In this document: positions 61,588-64,000 of the stretch, piece after piece | How positions within the stretch are numbered: position 1 is the stretch's first letter | How the letters are laid out: each line of letters starts with the position of its first letter | The notes under the pieces: model-generated | Seen by the model: the letters and a program-made list of their open reading frames with translations, nothing else | What the model was told of the DNA's origin: nothing | Database searches by the model: none | Assembly (NCBI RefSeq): GCF_014190915.1 | Contig: NZ_JACHVU010000002.1 | Span: forward strand, 372,001-436,000 | Origin: Mycolicibacterium iranicum | GTDB taxonomy: Bacteria; Actinomycetota; Actinomycetes; Mycobacteriales; Mycobacteriaceae | Length of the DNA stretch: 64,000 nt | Reading direction: 5' to 3' | Translations under genes and position numbers: made by a program

Positions 61588-62558
61588 TGCCCCGCGAACA
61601 TCTGGCCGTCCCCCGGGCCGAGTTCCGGTCCTACTACGGCAGACAGATCCTCAAGACCCCGGTGTGGAACTGGATGATCGCCGCGTACCTGTTCAGTGGC
61701 GGACTGTCGGCCGGATCGGCGCTGCTGGCCGCCGGCGCGGACCTCACCGGCCGCACCCAGCTGCGCACGGTGTCCCGGCTCGGCGCGTTGGTCAGCCTGC
61801 TGGCGAGCATGTACTTCCTCATCGGCGATCTCGGCCGGCCCGAGCGCTTCCACCACATGTTGCGCGTCGCCAAACCGAGCTCACCGATGAGCATGGGCAC
61901 CTGGATGCTCGGGGCGTACGGACCGGGGGCCGGTCTGGCTGCGATGGCCGAGCTGATGCCGCGGCGGCTGCGGGGGACGCGACTCGGCCGCCTCCTCGGC
62001 TGGGCGGCCCGCCCCGCCGGGCTGGAGGCGGCGGCCGTCGCCCCGGGGGTGGCGTCCTACACCGCAGTTCTGTTGTCGCAGACAGCGGTTCCGGCCTGGC
62101 ACGAGGCGCACCCCTATCTGCCGTTCGTGTTCACCGGATCGGCGGCGGCCAGCGGGGGCGGGTTCGGCATGCTGCTCGCCCCCGTGTCCGAGAGCGGGCC
62201 TGCACGCCGGATGGCTGTCGCCGGGGCGGCGTTGGAGGTGGCGGCCTCGCGCACGATGGAGCGCAGGCTCGGCATCGTCGGTGAGGCCTACACCACGGGA
62301 CGGCCGCACACCCTGCGCCTGTGGTCGGAGATCCTCACGGTGGGCGGGGCGGTCGGCGCGGTGGTGTCCGGGCGACGCCGGTGCGCCGTCGCTGCGTCGG
62401 GCGCGGCACTGCTCGCGGGCAGTGCGCTGCAGCGCTTCGGGGTCTTCGAGGCGGGTGTCGCGTCGACCAAGGACCCGAAGTACGTCGTGGTGCCGCAGCG
62501 ACAGCGTGCCGACGCCCGGCGAGAAATGACGTTTTCTGGACGTTCAGAGGTGAACTGA
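61587..62558 (+). CDS. NrfD-family membrane subunit of formate dehydrogenase
   Basis: A 323-residue membrane protein with about eight helices, starting MPREHLAVPRAEFRSYYG. WMIAAYLFSGGLSAGSALLA and LGDLGRPERFHHMLRVAKP-like motifs (DLGRPERF) are typical of NrfD/PsrC quinone-interacting subunits. It replaces the cytochrome b gamma subunit of E. coli FdhN, passing electrons from FdhB to quinone. The ATG overlaps the fdhB stop. It completes a three-gene fdh operon. Confidence 0.9.
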   Translation: MPREHLAVPRAEFRSYYGRQILKTPVWNWMIAAYLFSGGLSAGSALLAAGADLTGRTQLRTVSRLGALVSLLASMYFLIGDLGRPERFHHMLRVAKPSSPMSMGTWMLGAYGPGAGLAAMAELMPRRLRGTRLGRLLGWAARPAGLEAAAVAPGVASYTAVLLSQTAVPAWHEAHPYLPFVFTGSAAASGGGFGMLLAPVSESGPARRMAVAGAALEVAASRTMERRLGIVGEAYTTGRPHTLRLWSEILTVGGAVGAVVSGRRRCAVAASGAALLAGSALQRFGVFEAGVASTKDPKYVVVPQRQRADARREMTFSGRSEVN

Positions 62559-62575
62559 GCGGGAATCACTGCGGC

Positions 62576-63505
62576 GTGGAATGGGAATGTGCAGTCGTCG
62601 GCGCCGGTGCGGCAGGTCTGAGTGCCGCGTTGGTGCTGGGCAGGGCCCGGCGCACGACGATCGTCATCGACTCCGGCGATCCCAGCAACCGGGCCTCACC
62701 CGTGATCGGCGGGCTGCTGGGCTTCGACCGGCGCCCGCCCGACGACCTCTATGCGACCGGGCGCGAGGAGCTACAGGCCTATCCTACTGTCGAATACCGG
62801 CGAGGTGAGGTCCTGAGCGGTCGCACCGTGGATCGCGGATTTGAGCTCGACGTCGCCGACGGAAAGCCGATCCGGGCCAAACGGGTGCTGCTGGCGACCG
62901 GAATGTCCTACTGCCCACCGCAGCTGCCCGGGCTCGCCGAGCTCTGGGGCACGTCGGTGTTCCAGTGCCCCTTCTGCCACGGGTGGGAGGTGCGCGACCA
63001 GAGACTCGCGGCACTGGCGTCCGGCGAGGCGGGCATGCACGGCGCGCTGATGCTGCGCGGGTGGACCGACGACGTGGTGTTGCTGACCGACGGCCGCAAG
63101 GATCTCAGCCCCGACGAACTGCGCGTGCTGGAGGGCGCCGGTGTGCGGGTCGACGACCGGCGGATCACCGAATTGGCCGGCGCGGACGGGACGCTGACGC
63201 ACATCGCCTTCGCCGACGGAACCACCTTGGAGCGCGACGCGTTGCTCGTCGAGGCCCCGGTGCGGCAGCGCACCCCGCTGGCCGAGCAACTCGGCGCCAC
63301 GTGCACCCCCGGGCCGCTGGGAACCGAACCCCTCACCATCGACGACATCCACCGCACCAGCGAGGGCGGCGTGTTCGCCGCCGGCGACGTCTGTACCGAG
63401 CAGCCGCACATCGCCGGTGCGATCGCGTCGGGATCGCAGGCGGCGATGATCATCGTGCAGAGTCTGCTCTCCGACGAGTTCGGCCTGCCGTACCCGCCGG
63501 TGTAG
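62576..63505 (+). CDS. Thioredoxin-reductase-like FAD/NAD(P) oxidoreductase
   Basis: A 309-residue flavoprotein. The N-terminal FAD motif CAVVGAGAAGLSAALVLGRA and the C-terminal TSEGGVFAAGDVCTEQPHI are those of the thioredoxin-reductase family, and CPFCHGWEVRD near 130 carries a CxxC in the redox position. The NADPH domain looks short and lacks a clear GxGxxA, so its donor is uncertain. GTG 62576 is 17 bp after the fdh operon. A link to selenium or formate redox chemistry is possible but unproved. Confidence 0.85.
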   Translation: MEWECAVVGAGAAGLSAALVLGRARRTTIVIDSGDPSNRASPVIGGLLGFDRRPPDDLYATGREELQAYPTVEYRRGEVLSGRTVDRGFELDVADGKPIRAKRVLLATGMSYCPPQLPGLAELWGTSVFQCPFCHGWEVRDQRLAALASGEAGMHGALMLRGWTDDVVLLTDGRKDLSPDELRVLEGAGVRVDDRRITELAGADGTLTHIAFADGTTLERDALLVEAPVRQRTPLAEQLGATCTPGPLGTEPLTIDDIHRTSEGGVFAAGDVCTEQPHIAGAIASGSQAAMIIVQSLLSDEFGLPYPPV

Positions 63506-63526
63506 CGGGGTCGATACCCTCGGCCG

Positions 63527-64000
63527 ATGGCCGACACCGAATGGGACATGGACTCCTCCGACGGAGAGCTTCTCGTCGAGACCGGTGTCGAAGGCCCGGC
63601 GGCGAAGATGGGCCACCGGTTGACGCTGTCTGTTCCGTGGCGGGCCGCCGTGCGGTGGCGCTCCGGACAGCCCGTGGCTGTGGAGCTGATCGCCGACACC
63701 GGCGCCCTGGAGGTGCTGCGGGGTGATGGCGGCGTGACGGGGTTGTCCGGACCGGAGAAGGTGCTGGCCCGCTCCAACGCACTCAAGAGCCTGAATGCGA
63801 AGCGGTTCCCGCGCATCGTCTTTCGCACCGACGACGTCGATCATGTCGAGGGCGGCTACCGACTCGGTGGCACCCTGGAGATTCACGGCACGGTGCGCGA
63901 GCGCGTGGTGGATCTTCGGGTGCAGGATCTCGGGGAGCTCTGGCGGATGTCCTGCGACGCGCCGGTCCGTCAGTCAGACTTCGGCGTGAAGCCCTATTCG
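63527..64000 (+). CDS. YceI-family protein, truncated by window end
   Basis: 158 codons from ATG 63527 to the window edge with no stop. The visible part reads MADTEWDMDSSDGELLVETG, then KMGHRLTLSVPWRAAV and LNAKRFPRIVFRTDDV, a YceI-type lipid-binding beta-barrel. It has no signal peptide, so it may be cytosolic. The last residues (DFGVKPYS) match the usual C-terminal end of YceI, so little is missing. Confidence 0.75.
   Translation, partial: MADTEWDMDSSDGELLVETGVEGPAAKMGHRLTLSVPWRAAVRWRSGQPVAVELIADTGALEVLRGDGGVTGLSGPEKVLARSNALKSLNAKRFPRIVFRTDDVDHVEGGYRLGGTLEIHGTVRERVVDLRVQDLGELWRMSCDAPVRQSDFGVKPYS

Overview
The window is high-GC actinobacterial DNA, most likely from a Mycolicibacterium or related mycobacterium. 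The evidence is gene content: ESX/type VII secretion substrates, a mycothiol-dependent enzyme pair, VanW and YceI proteins, many TetR regulators, frequent GTG and leaderless starts, and TANNNT -10 boxes. I identified genes by reading motifs and family resemblance; no database search was possible.

Positions 1-19.3 kb look like an accessory, defence-like region. It holds the C-terminal part of an SMC/Rad50-like ATPase, a PLD-nuclease/helicase/DUF3427 protein, a mazE antitoxin beside a wrecked mazF, an HTH/vWA gene pair behind a tandem operator, and an ADP-ribosylglycohydrolase fused to a dual-specificity phosphatase and ankyrin repeats. A divergent macro-like/SIR2 fusion, an HNH nuclease, a zinc-knuckle protein, a metallophosphoesterase, a Nudix-winged-helix (NrtR-like) regulator, a NERD-helicase-GIY-YIG fusion and an EVE-like/HNH/zinc-ribbon protein follow. 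A 20-bp palindrome upstream of the ADP-ribosylglycohydrolase recurs in degraded form upstream of the NrtR-like gene. This suggests a small ADP-ribose-responsive regulon, and it is the most unusual system here.

Positions 19.3-30 kb carry two ESX-type secreted-protein cassettes, each with a downstream partner gene. Between and around them are a VanW pseudogene fragment, a mycothiol enzyme pair, small membrane proteins, an intact VanW protein and a lipoprotein.

Positions 30-48.8 kb are more ordinary: an RNase H-like protein, a c-di-GMP cluster (GAF-EAL-PAS-GGDEF plus a membrane GGDEF protein), a lactate dehydrogenase-like flavoenzyme, an FAD monooxygenase/MFS operon facing its TetR regulator across a clear operator, two further TetR genes, a DJ-1/GlxA cluster, an HD protein, ilvD, an HTH/MmyB regulator and two more TetR genes.

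Positions 48.8-63.5 kb hold a complete selenocysteine module. selD faces selA and selB, with tRNA-Sec (anticodon TCA) between them. Its client is a formate dehydrogenase operon whose catalytic subunit has an in-frame UGA at codon 190, followed 18 nt later by a SECIS-like hairpin with a GGTCT loop. Between the two parts lie nhaA with a structured, riboswitch-like leader, terC, a small-protein/ECF-sigma stress group and a 49-residue gene. A thioredoxin-reductase-like gene and a truncated YceI gene close the window.
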